In this document: positions 26,162-34,445 of the stretch, piece by piece
Position numbering within the stretch: the stretch's first letter is position 1
Layout of the letters: the number at the start of each line of letters is the position of its first letter
DNA from: Bacillota bacterium
GTDB lineage: Bacteria > Bacillota > Sulfobacillia > Sulfobacillales > Sulfobacillaceae
Assembly (NCBI GenBank): GCA_021820965.1
Contig: JAKACZ010000008.1
Coordinates: 47,880 to 111,879 of the forward strand
DNA length: 64,000 nt
Direction: 5' to 3'
The notes under the pieces: generated by a model
What the model was told of the DNA's origin: nothing
The model's database searches: none
What the model saw: the letters and a program-made list of their open reading frames with translations, nothing else
Position numbers and translations under genes: made by a program

Positions 26162-26577
26162 AGTCGATGATCCTTCTTTCTGTCCCCTTACGGTCGTTCA
26201 CTCCCGAAAGGGAGGGCTGGTGACGTCCCGCTTGCGCGGGATCTCTCCTCGCCAATGTTCCAACGGGTTGCATCGTCCCTCCGCACGGCTCGCGCTACCC
26301 CGAGCTGGCGTTTAGCGGAGGACCAGAGTCCCGGGACTTCGTGTGAAGCCCGGGAGAGAGCCTGGGTGACCGACGGTAGGAGGAAATCCCCGGATCATCC
26401 CAAAAGCAGGGGGCTGGAGAAGCACCCCAGGGTCTGCACCAAAGGAACGGAGTCCCGGCATAGGGACTAAGGCTGGTCAACCGATGGAGCTCCCGGTTCC
26501 CTCCCTTTCGGGAGTGAACGACCGCAAGCTCCGGCCTCCGTTCGTCCCCGCAAGGGGATCAGGCCGGGGTGGTTGAC
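26162..26577 (-). ncRNA. Omega-RNA region and left end of the IscB element
   Basis: About 415 non-coding bases lie between the iscB start and the element boundary in relE, as expected for the omega-RNA that precedes iscB. The minus strand is densely folded: CCCGGGCTTC-ACAC-GAAGTCCCGGG at 26330-26354, AGTCCC-TATGCC-GGGACT near 26452-26469, ACCCTGGGGTG...CCAGCCCC near 26409-26436, and a CCCGCTTGCGCGGG hairpin near 26226-26241. A perfect 26-bp inverted repeat (26191-26216 and 26499-26524) brackets it. The element end reads GTCAACCACCCCGGCC on the minus strand; the guide would be read from the sequence just beyond, which here is the 3' part of relE. Confidence 0.7.
26191..26524. repeat. 26-bp perfect inverted repeat bracketing the omega-RNA
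   Basis: The arms are 26191-26216 and 26499-26524. The first begins CGGTCGTTCACTCCCGAAAG; the second is its exact reverse complement. One mismatch further, four more bases match. Each arm also contains a small self-complementary CTCCC/GGGAG hairpin, but the CGGTCGTTCA part does not, so the repeat is more than two similar hairpins. In RNA it could close a long-range helix spanning about 280 bases. Confidence 0.85.
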
Positions 26578-26844
26578 CCGGTTGAGCAGTCTGTAAACCT
26601 CATCATCATTGCGCTTGCCAACGAGCAAAACCTGCAATGCGTCCCCTTCCCCTTCCACCTCATACACAGCCCGATATTCCCCGCCGATATCTACACGGTG
26701 GTAAGGGTATCCTTTCAGTTGCTTGGAGTCGTGCGGATACGGCTCGGATAGGAGTCGGAAAATGGTTGTGACAACCTGGCGGAATTGCTTGGGCCGCAGC
26801 GTCTCCAAAAAATCGCGCGCCGCCTTACTCAGTAGGAGTTTCAT
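26467..26844 (-). CDS. relE: RelE-family toxin with element-derived tail
   Basis: A RelE/ParE-fold mRNA interferase: residues 1-90 (KAARDFLETLRPKQFRQVV, YRVDIGGEYRAVYEVEGEGDALQVLLVGKRNDDEVYRLL) match the usual 85-95 residue length. Residues 91-125 (VNHPGLIPLRGRTEAG...) are encoded by the IscB element end, so the insertion sits at the very 3' end of the gene and supplies a new stop codon. In this family C-terminal basic or aromatic residues take part in catalysis, so activity may be changed. It overlaps the antitoxin gene by 20 bases. Confidence 0.83.
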   Translation of the reverse strand: MKLLLSKAARDFLETLRPKQFRQVVTTIFRLLSEPYPHDSKQLKGYPYHRVDIGGEYRAVYEVEGEGDALQVLLVGKRNDDEVYRLLNRVNHPGLIPLRGRTEAGACGRSLPKGREPGAPSVDQP

Positions 26845-27082
26845 TCATACGCTCCGCAATCCAGGATGCCGTTTCTTCCACACTCAAAAGCCCTTCAGAT
26901 GCCGCCTTACGGGCCTGTTCGCCCCACCAAGCGTCCTCCAGCTCCTCGAACCGCTGAAAGTCCTCATAGGACAAGATAACCGCCACAGGACGCCCGCTTT
27001 TCTCCACCAATACCGGCTCTGATTTAATTCCCTCCACTTCGCCAAACTTGTGCCGAATCTCTGTCGCCGTTAATGTCTTCAC
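26825..27082 (-). CDS. Phd/YefM-family antitoxin
   Basis: About 85 residues: VKTLTATEIRHKFGEVEGIKSEPVLVEKSGRPVAVILSYEDFQRFEEL is the Phd/YefM DNA-binding N-terminal domain; the C-terminal helix would wrap the RelE toxin. The GTG at 27082 sits behind AAGGAGG, which is in the longer frame that starts at 27124, so the shorter start is preferred. It would neutralise the overlapping toxin and repress the pair's promoter. Confidence 0.85.
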   Translation of the reverse strand: MKTLTATEIRHKFGEVEGIKSEPVLVEKSGRPVAVILSYEDFQRFEELEDAWWGEQARKAASEGLLSVEETASWIAERMNETPTE

Positions 27083-27372
27083 GCTAAAACCTCCTTCATT
27101 ATTCATTTTACTCACTTTGTTCAAAATGAATACTGTAGAATGTGTTTGCGCCCGAAACTATTTTGGGGACGGGTCGACCTGTCTTGTCTTACAGAAAGCC
27201 TGCGAGAATCCCGATCACCCTTTTAGGCGTCTTCTTTTGTCTTCTTCAGCTTCCTCGCCCACCGCCTCCATGGCACTATTCCCGCCCACACATCGGTCCC
27301 GACCGGCGCACCCCATTTCGTAAAACCCCTCGCTGCTGCCGCTTTGTTCTTATGGCACCGTCTCCCTCGGGG
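27083..27372. other. Spacer between the toxin-antitoxin pair and jetD
   Basis: About 290 bases, of which 27083-27145 is AT-rich and probably holds the phd-relE promoter. The remainder (pyrimidine-rich CTTCTTTTGTCTTCTTCAGC near 27229) lies just beyond the end of the Wadjet operon; no hairpin terminator could be drawn. Confidence 0.35.
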
Positions 27373-28587
27373 TCAAGAATCCGACCATCCGGTGTAATCC
27401 AGCTCTCTAAGGACTTGCGCGACCCGCGACATGGGAATCTGTTCCTGCTCCAGCCGGATGTTATACCCCAGCCGATTTTGCCGCAAATCTTCGTACAGCT
27501 GAGACTCCGCGTCCGTCAAACGAGTGGCCTCCCGACGGGCAGGTCGCTCTTCCACGCCCCAAAATTCCCGATATCTCAACAGGGTATCCCCGTCCATCAA
27601 GATTGATCGGGCGTGGGGCAGATACTGACGGAGCTCATCCAAAATAGCGAACCCGTGGGTATCGATGTCCCCCCAGTAAAAGATTGCTTTTCGCTTCAAC
27701 CAGTCAGCCCCATCAAGCCTTTGAAGCCCATACCCGGCCCCGAATATGGCGATTGCCTCAGGAACCTTGGGGAAGGCTAAAAATTCGATTTCGTTTTCAA
27801 CAATAAAGACGCGACTGATCGGAACATCCAGTCCTGCAAATTCTTCGGATCGCACCGTTAAATCGTGCAGGCCTTGAATATCCAGCAGTGGATTGAGAAA
27901 TCGAAAGCGCACCATGACCGGCTTGGTTCTAAACCCATAGCGCCGTTCAAATCCGCCCGCACCCGCATATTGCGCGTCAACCGCCGCAAGCGGCAACACC
28001 ATGTCCAAAAGGGTACTCAAAAGTCCACGACGGCGCTCGATGAATTTGGTGTCGACCCCGGGAACGTCCACTTGACGCAGGTAGAGATTGGAGCGGGGAT
28101 GTTCCACGGCCCACGCCAACACCGCCAGTATTCTCGACCAATCCGAAGCCGCTTCGAGAACGATGAGTGGATGAGTCCGTGCCCACTCGCCCAAATAGGG
28201 AAAGGCGCCGGCGATTGCGCCGACCAACTCCTGCGCCCGGTTAACCTCGCTGGCCATGCCGAGGATGTCGACCGCGTCAGCCGGGATATCGAAGACCGCC
28301 GCCGTGGGCACGCGGTTTCGGCCCAGCGTGCGGTGCGTGAATTCACGCCATTCCAGACGGTAGCCTCGTCCGCTGCTATTTTTAGCCTCTCCTTGCAGAG
28401 CTGCAATCCAATCCCGAGCATCGGAAAAGTGGTCGAGCCATTCCCGGGACGTCGGCCCCTTAAGGGGAATGCGCATGGGGAAAAGAGCCGGGTCGTTGTC
28501 GGTCAAGACGGCCGTGAGAATGCGACCGCGATCCCATTCACGCCGAACCCGGTCCAACACCATTTGCGCTGAAGTCCATCGGTTCAT
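27373..28587 (-). CDS. jetD: Wadjet JetD (DUF3322/DUF2220, Toprim nuclease subunit)
   Basis: 404 residues. The N-terminal half is the DUF3322-like region (WTSAQMVLDRVRREWDRGRIL). The C-terminal DUF2220/Toprim part shows VFIVENEIEFLAFPKV (catalytic Glu) and KAIFYWGDIDTHGFAILDELRQYLP (DxD). In Wadjet, JetD cuts plasmid DNA once the SMC complex has sensed a small closed circle by loop extrusion. Its ATG overlaps the jetC stop by four bases (ATGA), and it is the last gene of the jetABCD order. Confidence 0.93.
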   Translation of the reverse strand: MNRWTSAQMVLDRVRREWDRGRILTAVLTDNDPALFPMRIPLKGPTSREWLDHFSDARDWIAALQGEAKNSSGRGYRLEWREFTHRTLGRNRVPTAAVFDIPADAVDILGMASEVNRAQELVGAIAGAFPYLGEWARTHPLIVLEAASDWSRILAVLAWAVEHPRSNLYLRQVDVPGVDTKFIERRRGLLSTLLDMVLPLAAVDAQYAGAGGFERRYGFRTKPVMVRFRFLNPLLDIQGLHDLTVRSEEFAGLDVPISRVFIVENEIEFLAFPKVPEAIAIFGAGYGLQRLDGADWLKRKAIFYWGDIDTHGFAILDELRQYLPHARSILMDGDTLLRYREFWGVEERPARREATRLTDAESQLYEDLRQNRLGYNIRLEQEQIPMSRVAQVLRELDYTGWSDS

Positions 28588-31500
28588 GAGCGCCGTGCCT
28601 CAATCTCGGCGCGGTATTCCTCGATAGTGATGTTGCGCAGCTGAGAGTTTTGGCCGTTCTCGTTGTACACAAAGCCCACATTGGCCACATAGGGTTCGAT
28701 GATGTGAATTTTTTGTAGCGGGGTCACGATGAGAAGCTGAAGTCCCAAGTGCTGGAACAATTCCAGCCCAAACTGGGCAGATTCGTCCGAACCGCGGCCA
28801 AAGGCCTCATCAATGACCACAAACCGAAAACTTCGTGCGCTGCCCGAGTCCAGTCCGAACTGGTAGGCGAGACTGGCCGCCAAAATAGTATAGGCCAGTT
28901 TCTCCTTTTGGCCGCCTGACTTCCCTCCTGAGTCCGTATAGTGCTCATGTTCCGCATCATCCTCGCGCCACCGCTCCGACGCCGAAAACACAAATTCGTT
29001 ACGCACGTCCGTCACCTTGTCCGTCCACCGGCGGTCTACCTCGGAATATCCGGGGCGGCCTCGAAATCGCTCGACGATAGCCTTTACCTGTAAAAACTTA
29101 GCCTCCGAATACTGGTCGCCGCTCGACCCGGTCAGCGTACCCTCCACACACGCGCGAAGTTGGAGTTGAAACTCCTTAATCTCCCGATCCGGGCTGGGGT
29201 CCGCATGGAGTCGAATATAGCGGCCGGGATTGTAGTCCAAGCCTTTCAGTGACCGGTTGATTTGTTCCAGGCGCTCCCGCATTAAATCCCGCTGTCTCAC
29301 AATCTGCGCCTGAAGCTGCACAATGCCGCGGATGGTATTTTCATTCAGGAGCTTTTTGAACCGGGCTTCAAACCGAGGCAGGTCGTCTCCGTCGATACGC
29401 TGCATCAGCGCGCGATACTCGCTCAACGCTTGAACCGAGGCGTCCATGTCCTGAGTGTCACGGGGAAACTCACTAGCAAACTGGCTCATCGCCTTGACGA
29501 TGTCACCCGAAAGCTTGGTTTCCCGCCGCCCGTCCCGTTCCAGTTGGTCACGGAGCCACTTTTGCATGACCTGCTCCAATTCGAGGCACTCCTCGACCGT
29601 CTCCGCCTCTGGAAACTTCGCCTGATGCATCGCCCGTATCTTTTGAAACTGCTCCTCCCGCACCGTCGAGACCATGGCCTGGACAACTTCCATGGCGCGT
29701 TTGAGTTCTGCCTGGTCCCTGCCCTGCCGATCGCGATTGGCCCCCTTTTGAAGAACAAGCTGCGTTCGGTCTTTGTCAAGCCGTTCGATATCTTGGTGAA
29801 CAAAATCAAGCCGCGCCTTCAGCGTACGAAGAATATCCGACCCACTCTCCAACATTTCGCGCTCCCGTGTTAGGGCTTCCAGATCCCGCGCCGTGGACCC
29901 CCAGTCGATCTCGCTGAAGTCCGAAAAACGCTCCAGATCGCGGATGGCCGACTGCCTTTCCGAGGCATGACGCACTTCCAACCGACATTGGCGAATCTTC
30001 TCGGCAATGACTCGAGCCTGTGCCTCCACTTGATCTCGCTCACGCTCGAGCGCCTTGAGTTTTCCGGCGTTGTCCCATCCAAGCACATATCGCTGCCGAT
30101 CGTTCAGCCGATACCGATCATCCTTCTCGTGGCGGTCGCGCGCTCCTTTCACCTGCCCCGCCCGGGTCAGCGCAAATGGCTCCCGGCGGAAGTCCTCAAG
30201 CGTTTCGCAGCACACATAGTTGAAGCGGTGAGCCAATTCGTTCGCCAGCCAGGTCGTGTAAGGGGCATCCGGCTTGACGGTAAGTTTGGTTGGCACCGTC
30301 CTGGCTTTGCTTACCTGCGTCGTGAGCACCGCGCTCTCACGGACGCGGAAGTACACCAGCCGACCGGCGAGATGGGTTTGGTCCACCCAGGCGGCAACGC
30401 GGGGATAGAGATGGTCAGCGACCAGCAGCGAGAGTCCAAAACCGTGAAGCAGGCGCTCAATCGCTCCTTCCCATTCCCGTGCATCCTCACGGATTTGCAG
30501 AAGTTCGCCCACAAATGGAACCTCATTTTCACGGATGGAAAGTGTCGCGCATAGGCGCTCGCGGATGTCAATCTGCGCACCGGGTATGTTGTTGCGACGC
30601 TTTCGAAGCGACGCGATTTCCTTGGCAAGAGGATCAAGTTTCAGTCTTTCCACACGCTCGTCCCCATTAAGATTGGCGAGCTCGCGCTCAAGCTCGACCT
30701 GCTTCTCCGCCCAGATCTGGTTTTGCTCGCGAAATGTTCTTCGGTTAGCGAGAAACTCTTCGGCATCCAAGGGCGTCGCTAAGTCAAGCACCCGAGCCAG
30801 TCGGGAGTATTCCTCGAGCTTTTGCCGACGGCGCTTCTTTTCTGCGTCCTTGCGGGACAGTTCGACCTCAATCTCCTTGAGCCGAGCACCTCCATTGGCA
30901 TCAATGTCCCGAGTTATCGCCTCCGCCTGAGACCGTTTGTCGCGAAGATGCTCGTCCACAGCCGAGAGGCGCTTTTCCAGATCATCCGCCTCCAGCGCCA
31001 GGTCTTCCAACCGTTTTTGCAATAGTTCCGCGCGGCGTTGAGCGATATAGGGGTGCAGTGCTTCTTGACTCGTACGCCACTCCCGGATCCGAGAGCGCAC
31101 GGCGTCCAACCGGTCGCCGTCGGCCGTGATCGGCTTCAAAAGCTCGAGCTGTCGTTTGGCCTTTAATACGGCAGCGTGAGCCTGAGTTAAGTTCTCAAAA
31201 TGCTCCACCAAGGCATCGATTCGGGTTTTCATGTCAAAGGGCTCAAGCATATGGGTGCGGACGAAGTCGGTCAAGTTGTCGACCGACTTCAACGAGACCG
31301 CTTGATTGAACAACTCCAGCGGCTGCCGGTGCTTGAGCCCGAAGTGTCGGAGAAAGACCACTTCGTATTCTTTAAAGCTATCCTTCACCACACAATCTGG
31401 CGAGGAAGCCAGGCGGCGCTTCAGATCGCTCAAGTTGCTGCCGAATCCTGAAAAATCACGCCCTATAGTGAGATCGCGCGTAGCCACCACATAAAAGCGA

Positions 31501-31958
31501 TCCGGCTGCTCTTGGCCACTTTTCATCCAGAACACTTGAGCCAACGTAACTGACGATGCCATCATGTCGTGATAGAAATGGCCTAGAATTACGGTGTAGT
31601 GATTGGGACCACGGAGTGCCACGGGTTTTGCCGTGTAGCTGGACTCGCTGCGTTCAGATTTGTAATATCCCAGTATGTAGGACCGGAGCGAACGCTCCCT
31701 GGCGTGGGCCCCGGCTGCCTGATTGTACGCCAACTGCTTGGGTGCGACCAAGAGCGTGGTGATGGCGTCAACCAGGCTAGATTTCCCCGATCCGATATCG
31801 CCGGTCAAGAGCGCGTTGTCGCCACCAACCGGAAGTGTCCAAACCCGGCCGTCAAAAGTGCCCCAATTAAATACTTCCAGCCTGTCAAAACGGAATCCGG
31901 GTTTCCTCTCCACGTTGCCGAACGTTAGCTGCACCTCATCCATCGGTTTAGTTGCCAT
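28584..31958 (-). CDS. jetC: Wadjet JetC (MukB/MksB-like SMC ATPase)
   Basis: 1124 residues from ATG 31958, which follows GGGGAGG and overlaps jetB by 11 bases. The head opens FRFDRLEVFNWGTFDGRVW, with Walker A LLTGDIGSGKSSLVDA at residues 51-66. A long coiled coil rich in Glu/Arg/Leu follows (about 260-900) with an intervening hinge-like middle. The C-terminal head has the signature GGKSGGQKEKLAYTILAASLAYQFG and Walker B FRFVVIDEAFGRGSDESAQFG. These MksF/MukB-type features are those of Wadjet JetC, the loop-extruding motor. Confidence 0.94.
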   Translation of the reverse strand: MATKPMDEVQLTFGNVERKPGFRFDRLEVFNWGTFDGRVWTLPVGGDNALLTGDIGSGKSSLVDAITTLLVAPKQLAYNQAAGAHARERSLRSYILGYYKSERSESSYTAKPVALRGPNHYTVILGHFYHDMMASSVTLAQVFWMKSGQEQPDRFYVVATRDLTIGRDFSGFGSNLSDLKRRLASSPDCVVKDSFKEYEVVFLRHFGLKHRQPLELFNQAVSLKSVDNLTDFVRTHMLEPFDMKTRIDALVEHFENLTQAHAAVLKAKRQLELLKPITADGDRLDAVRSRIREWRTSQEALHPYIAQRRAELLQKRLEDLALEADDLEKRLSAVDEHLRDKRSQAEAITRDIDANGGARLKEIEVELSRKDAEKKRRRQKLEEYSRLARVLDLATPLDAEEFLANRRTFREQNQIWAEKQVELERELANLNGDERVERLKLDPLAKEIASLRKRRNNIPGAQIDIRERLCATLSIRENEVPFVGELLQIREDAREWEGAIERLLHGFGLSLLVADHLYPRVAAWVDQTHLAGRLVYFRVRESAVLTTQVSKARTVPTKLTVKPDAPYTTWLANELAHRFNYVCCETLEDFRREPFALTRAGQVKGARDRHEKDDRYRLNDRQRYVLGWDNAGKLKALERERDQVEAQARVIAEKIRQCRLEVRHASERQSAIRDLERFSDFSEIDWGSTARDLEALTREREMLESGSDILRTLKARLDFVHQDIERLDKDRTQLVLQKGANRDRQGRDQAELKRAMEVVQAMVSTVREEQFQKIRAMHQAKFPEAETVEECLELEQVMQKWLRDQLERDGRRETKLSGDIVKAMSQFASEFPRDTQDMDASVQALSEYRALMQRIDGDDLPRFEARFKKLLNENTIRGIVQLQAQIVRQRDLMRERLEQINRSLKGLDYNPGRYIRLHADPSPDREIKEFQLQLRACVEGTLTGSSGDQYSEAKFLQVKAIVERFRGRPGYSEVDRRWTDKVTDVRNEFVFSASERWREDDAEHEHYTDSGGKSGGQKEKLAYTILAASLAYQFGLDSGSARSFRFVVIDEAFGRGSDESAQFGLELFQHLGLQLLIVTPLQKIHIIEPYVANVGFVYNENGQNSQLRNITIEEYRAEIEARRS

Positions 31959-32595
31959 CGGCGTCCTCCCCAGCTTCTTCCACCATTCCACGCGCAGCCA
32001 AATACGAGGAAAGCTTGGCATCGAAGTCATGGAGCCACTCAGCGTCGACAAACGCTTTGATGGTGCGCCGCACCTCATAAAAGGGAGCATCGCCCGCCAT
32101 GCGCCGGACAAATCCCATCTGCGCGATTTGAGCGAGAGCATGATCAAGCTGCTTGACCGTCAACACCTCGTTGAATCGGCGCGGCAAGAACACGCGCGTC
32201 ATCTCGAAAATCTGATCGCGCGACAACACTAGCCGGGAGGCGCTATCCGCCGCGTCTGATTCCACCAGCCGTTTTCTCAAAAGAGCCAATATTAAACTCA
32301 CCAGAAACGACAGAGGCCTGCGCGCCACTAGGCGCGGCAAAGCCTCATCCGGGTCGAGGGGTTCCACTGAAGTTAGCCAGGCATATCCTTCCGCCTCATC
32401 GAGCATCAATTGCAACCCAAGCACGTTAACATAGTCGTTGACGGCACTCTGAAGCTGGAGCAGCCGATGCCACAGCGATTCATTGGCGTCACGATAGACC
32501 ACCCCTTTAAGCAAGGTGACAACCGCACGCGACAGGTCATTTAACTGCTCGGCGCCATCATCAGCGGCTGAAAATAATGTGGGGAACTGTGGCAC
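31948..32595 (-). CDS. jetB: Wadjet JetB (DUF4194, MukE-like kite subunit)
   Basis: 215 residues from GTG 32595, chosen because AAAGGAGCG precedes it and the conserved part begins shortly after; the longer frame to 32712 lies within jetA. It contains LSRAVVTLLKGVVYRDANESLWHRLLQLQ, YVNVLGLQLMLDEAEGYAWL, ARRPLSFLVSLILALLRKRLVE and FLPRRFNEVLTVKQLDHALAQIAQMGFVRRM, a winged-helix pattern typical of JetB. It would bind JetA and the JetC heads. Overlaps jetA by 35 bases. Confidence 0.9.
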   Translation of the reverse strand: MPQFPTLFSAADDGAEQLNDLSRAVVTLLKGVVYRDANESLWHRLLQLQSAVNDYVNVLGLQLMLDEAEGYAWLTSVEPLDPDEALPRLVARRPLSFLVSLILALLRKRLVESDAADSASRLVLSRDQIFEMTRVFLPRRFNEVLTVKQLDHALAQIAQMGFVRRMAGDAPFYEVRRTIKAFVDAEWLHDFDAKLSSYLAARGMVEEAGEDADGN

Positions 32596-34015
32596 GGCGC
32601 GGCGCTCCTTTCCCGTCAATCCATTCGACCGTGTCCCGGGCCTTCTCGTCGAAGGCGGCGGCAAACCGCTCGCTGTCCATCTGCCTATCACTGGCAATGG
32701 CAATATAGGCAACCAATTCGGCCAACCCCTGTTCGAGCGGATACTGATGCAAAAGTTCTGGCAGAGTCACTTGACTACGCAATATTAACGCCCTTTCGAC
32801 CCGGGCTGTCAGAACTCCTTTGTCGACCACGACCTGATTAAATAGCGATTCGACGTCTAGCGTTGCCTCGCCGTCAATCACAGCTTCGCTGTTCACTACC
32901 GGCCGTAGCGCAGGCGAATACAAGGTGCGCTCCATAGGAAGATCGATATCTAAGAAGGGCAGATCGATCGCGGTGAATTCGCCCGCCGGAAAGTCTCCGT
33001 CGAGCACCACCGCATGTGCTTCGATATTCTTCAAAATTTCCACAATGCGACGATTTTCAAGCCACACTTCATCATCCAAAAACCGGCGCAGCTGCTCTGA
33101 TAGCAAAGCCACGGTGCGCTGAGCGTGCTCACCGGCTTCCAGCCAGTCATGGTGGATCCGTTTGAGGCGAGGATCGGGGTTAAGCAAGCGGATTTCCTCC
33201 ATTTGAAAAACCTTGGCCAACAACTGCGAAAGCTCCTCCTGCCGGTCGGACGTCATCAGAAACTCCCAGAACGCACGGAAAGTCTGCCCCTGGTCCGAGG
33301 ACTCGATGGCGTCGCTCTCGCCAAACACCCGCTCCAATAGTTCGGCCTTGGTTCCCTCCCAGAGCGCAATCTGGCGCCGTGTCTCACGGTCTAGTTGGTG
33401 AAAGTTTTGCTCAACCTCGCGAAAATCAGCCAGGAGCTGACGTGCCGTATCACTCATCTGCTGAAATCGGTCCTGAAGCCGCGGGCCTTCCAACAACGAC
33501 CAGTCCCCCGCTTGCGCCCGCGTGATTTCTTCCTCGATTTCCCGTTTACGTCGCTCGAGGTCCTGAATTCGCTCTTCAGGGTTATCGGCGCTGTCCCGGA
33601 CCATTTGGCGAAGTAGTTCAAAGACCGTCATCAAACGGGATTCCGTGCCCACAAAGGTGCGGTGTTCCAAACTCTCAAGCCATCGAATGGCTTTTTCCGC
33701 GGCAGCGGTCAAATCGTAATGCGGCTCGTCATCGCCGGCAGAGTAGAATTTACGAAGCCAGCCGTGATTATCGTCCGCCCAGTCGTCAAGATATGACGCG
33801 GCAGGTTGAGGGAAAGCCTCGGATCCCAAAGACTCGCGAACTTCAAACAAGAGGTCCTCCAACTGTGAAATAAGTTCAGTCCGCGCCACTTCCCGCACGT
33901 TAGGAGCGACAAACACCCCGTAAAAGAAGCTTGCAGCGAGTGGAGCGTTGGCGGCCGTCAGAAGCTTCCAGCCGGGATGGTTGCTCCGAAGTCCCTCAAG
34001 TGTGAAATAGTCCAT
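32561..34015 (-). CDS. jetA: Wadjet JetA (DUF3375, MukF-like kleisin)
   Basis: 484 residues beginning MDYFTLEGLRSNHPGWKLLTAANAPLAASFFYGVF, typical of DUF3375. A coiled-coil region (EERIQDLERRKREIEEEITRAQ) sits in the middle, and the C-terminal part includes TLPELLHQYPLEQGLAELVAYIAIA. JetA is the kleisin that bridges the JetC dimer and recruits JetB. First gene of the operon; GGACGTGAGGAC precedes the ATG. With jetB, jetC and jetD uninterrupted downstream, the system is a complete type I (DUF3375-containing) Wadjet. Confidence 0.93.
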   Translation of the reverse strand: MDYFTLEGLRSNHPGWKLLTAANAPLAASFFYGVFVAPNVREVARTELISQLEDLLFEVRESLGSEAFPQPAASYLDDWADDNHGWLRKFYSAGDDEPHYDLTAAAEKAIRWLESLEHRTFVGTESRLMTVFELLRQMVRDSADNPEERIQDLERRKREIEEEITRAQAGDWSLLEGPRLQDRFQQMSDTARQLLADFREVEQNFHQLDRETRRQIALWEGTKAELLERVFGESDAIESSDQGQTFRAFWEFLMTSDRQEELSQLLAKVFQMEEIRLLNPDPRLKRIHHDWLEAGEHAQRTVALLSEQLRRFLDDEVWLENRRIVEILKNIEAHAVVLDGDFPAGEFTAIDLPFLDIDLPMERTLYSPALRPVVNSEAVIDGEATLDVESLFNQVVVDKGVLTARVERALILRSQVTLPELLHQYPLEQGLAELVAYIAIASDRQMDSERFAAAFDEKARDTVEWIDGKGAPRRATVPHIIFSR

Positions 34016-34037
34016 GTCCTCACGTCCTGCCGTCCAT

Positions 34038-34057
34038 CTAGCTAGCTAGCTAGCTAG
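34038..34057. repeat. (CTAG)5 microsatellite upstream of jetA
   Basis: Five perfect CTAG units, self-complementary as a whole, lie 23-42 bases before the jetA start codon. CTAG is generally rare in bacterial DNA, so a run of five stands out. It is close enough to lie in the 5' leader of the Wadjet mRNA, where it could form a 10-bp hairpin. Confidence 0.9.
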
Positions 34058-34445
34058 GGAGAATCCTACACAGTGACCAGGCGTACCGGTCACGGGCCCA
34101 GAAAACACGCATCCACAGTCTAGGGCGCATACTGTACACGTGTCGTTGTCCACATTATAGGGCCACGCCGCTTCCCTAGGTCAAGATTTCCGGGCAAACC
34201 CAGGCACTTAGTGAGAGCGAGTAGTTCTAAGTCATTGCTGAAACACTAATCGATTGTTGGCCACTCGATCCAGTTCTCGGCATCGGTCGGCACCGCCGAA
34301 GATGCAACCGCCACGACTGGCAGAGATTTCTTGGCGGGGTTTGAGCCTCGAGAGGCATTCTTCGAGCGGCCGTATGCTCATAGAGTGAGGTTGGAGCAAC
34401 GTATCCGGTTAAAGACAAGACGTCAAACCAACAACAACTGCGGGG
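34058..34445. other. Intergenic region between jetA and the FAD oxidase
   Basis: About 390 bases that should contain the Wadjet promoter. A short minus-strand frame (34227-34418) shows no known family. No clear promoter or terminator could be assigned. Confidence 0.4.

Noticed and set aside
31959..32147. 63-residue N-terminal extension of JetC
   Set aside because: The extension overlaps jetB in another frame and has no JetC-like sequence; ATG 31958 has a strong ribosome site.
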